Shown here: piece by piece, positions 62,783-64,000 of the stretch
Layout of the letters: every line of letters starts with the position of its first letter
How positions within the stretch are numbered: position 1 is the stretch's first letter
Assembly: GCA_025345505.1 (NCBI GenBank)
Contig: JANVCC010000020.1
Span: 49,580,401-49,644,400 of the forward strand
Source of the DNA: Todiramphus chloris collaris
Taxonomy: Eukaryota; Chordata; Aves; Coraciiformes; Alcedinidae
DNA length: 64,000 bases
Direction of reading: 5' to 3'
Position numbers and translations under genes: made by a program
The notes under the pieces: model-generated
Databases searched by the model: none
The model's input: only the letters and a program-made list of their open reading frames with translations
What the model was told of the DNA's origin: nothing

Positions 62783-63502
62783 TACCCTCAGTAAATTTGC
62801 AGATGACACCAAGCTAGGTGGTTGTGTCAATCTTTGCAGCAGGACCTGGACAGGTTGGATTGGGGGGCCAAGGTTAATTGCATGGGATTCATGAAAGCCA
62901 AGTGCCAGGTTCTGCGCTTGAGTTATAACAACCCCATAGCAAGCTACAGAAGGCTTATGGCATGCTGGCTTGTATTAGAAACACTGTGGCCAGCAGGAAT
63001 AGGGAAGGCATTGCCTCCCTGTACTTGGCACTGGTGGGGCCACACCTTGAATATTGTGTTCAGTTCTGGGCCCCTCACTATAAGAAGGACTTAGAAGTGC
63101 TGGAGTGTGTCCAGAAAAGGACAATGAGGCTCGTGAAGGGCCTAGAGCACAAGTCCTTTGAGGAGTGGCTGAGGGAGCTGGGGTTGTTTAGTTGGGAGAA
63201 GAGGAGGCTGAGAGGGAGACCTTATCACTCTCTAGGACTACCTGAAAAGGAGGTTGGAGCAGGGAGGGGGACAGCCTGTTCTCCCTGGTGATGTGGAAAC
63301 ATTTCTTCACTGAAAGGGTTATCAAACATTGGAATGGACTGCCCGGGGCAGTAGTGGCGTGGCCATTCCTGGAGGCATTTAAATGACATGTGGACCTGGT
63401 GCTTGGGGACATGGTTTAGTGGTGAGCTTGCAGTGTGGGGTTGAAGGTTGGACTAGATGATCTTGAAGGTCTCTTCCAACCAAAGACACTCTGTGATTCT
63501 GT
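62783..63502 (+). mobile_element. CR1 LINE, 5'-truncated and internally deleted copy
   Basis: It begins CCCTCAGTAAATTTGCAGATG, at almost the same place in the element as the copy at 36986, and ends with the CR1 tail (GATGATCTTGAAGG, then CTTCCAACC, then TGTGATTCTGT). Compared with the other copy it lacks about 110 bases after TACAG near 62947 and about 90 bases near 63290. Stops and frameshifts are present. Same orientation as the other two CR1 pieces. Confidence 0.95.
62790..63291 (+). pseudogene. CR1 reverse transcriptase C-terminal remnant
   Basis: The frame begins [10 protein letters not shown], with the catalytic FADD at 62796-62807. It soon leaves frame; recognisable pieces continue as DLDRLDWGAKVNCMGFMKA (about 62842 on) and then [20 protein letters not shown] within 62962-63291. 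The first internal deletion removes the middle of the domain. Not functional. Confidence 0.82.
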
Positions 63503-64000
63503 ATCTAAAGAAGTAATTTTCTTTCCCTTATTTTTTAAGTTGTGAGATTGTCTCCTTATTTTTGTCAATTGTGTCTTTACCATAAAATCAGTTGAGATCA
63601 CTTCAGTTCATTAGTTTCTCTTCCTAGTTCATGATATCAGTGGACATCCTTCCAGAGCAATTTGCTCTTCTCAAAGGCAGTGATTTGCGCATTGGTAGAG
63701 GTTGTACTGAGTGTAGTAAAAAGCAAGTAAGTTTATTGTGCGCAGTGCTTTCCTTATCCATCCATTTCATTCCTTTTGCTGGGGAATGAACTTGCTGTTA
63801 CATTTCTAGATTTTTGAAAGAAGGTGTGGAGTCTCAGTGTGTGGCACCACAAGGATCTGATCTGAGCTAAGCCTCTTGACTCTGGTGAAATGTCCAGGGA
63901 GTTTAGGGCATTCATGTGTTATCATATAAGACTAAATAACTGATCCAGGAGAACCGTCTCTCTGGTAACCAGTCTGAGATTACACACCTCGTGTGGGTGG
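63503..64000. other. Unique DNA, no gene seen
   Basis: No repeat, exon or RNA gene recognised in the last 500 bases. Confidence 0.5.

Noticed and set aside
1-64000. CRISPR arrays, phage, operons or bacterial defence systems
   Set aside because: No regularly spaced repeats, no long adjacent open frames with ribosome binding sites, and CR1/SINE/LTR content shows vertebrate nuclear DNA.

Overview
This window reads as ordinary vertebrate nuclear DNA, almost certainly avian. It is AT-rich, and the few recognisable mobile elements are the bird set: 5'-truncated CR1 LINEs with the typical 3' end (a GATGATCT-type motif, then CCTTCCAnC, then a final ATTCTRTGA-like unit), a solo LTR, and old eroded tRNA-derived/MIR-type SINEs. 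There are no bacterial operons, rRNA genes, CRISPR arrays or convincing functional tRNAs. The species cannot be named from what is visible.

Layout. Bases 1-93 may be the last coding bases of a gene that lies mostly to the left, followed by an AATAAA at 239. Bases 1489-1724 look like a short, old minus-strand LTR. From about 2 to 36 kb the DNA is unique, with old SINE remnants near 7.0, 16.3, 23.1 and 29.85 kb, a CR1 tail at 26.1 kb, a possible small exon at 12,386-12,451, and a perfect AGGTCA inverted repeat (estrogen-response-element type) at 28.2 kb. A CR1 fragment carrying the reverse transcriptase FADD motif lies at 36,986-37,842. A solo LTR with a near-perfect 6-bp target-site duplication lies at 43,212-43,731. 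From 44 to 62 kb the DNA is again unique, with homeodomain/POU-motif-rich stretches that resemble conserved enhancers (best at 46.4-46.8 and 54.5-54.8 kb), a polypurine tract at 57.1 kb and a weak candidate terminal exon at 57.3 kb. A second, internally deleted CR1 lies at 62,783-63,502.

No complete protein-coding gene can be supported. All long open frames are 60-191 codons and lack family signatures, so they look like chance frames, repeat shadows or low-complexity artefacts. The window is best read as a large intron or a gene desert next to a gene end. I found no convincing new biological system. The most checkable items are the solo LTR with its duplication, the perfect AGGTCA palindrome in an apparently non-repetitive block, the exon-like segment at 12.4 kb, and the two CR1 copies that begin at almost the same point just upstream of the RT catalytic motif.
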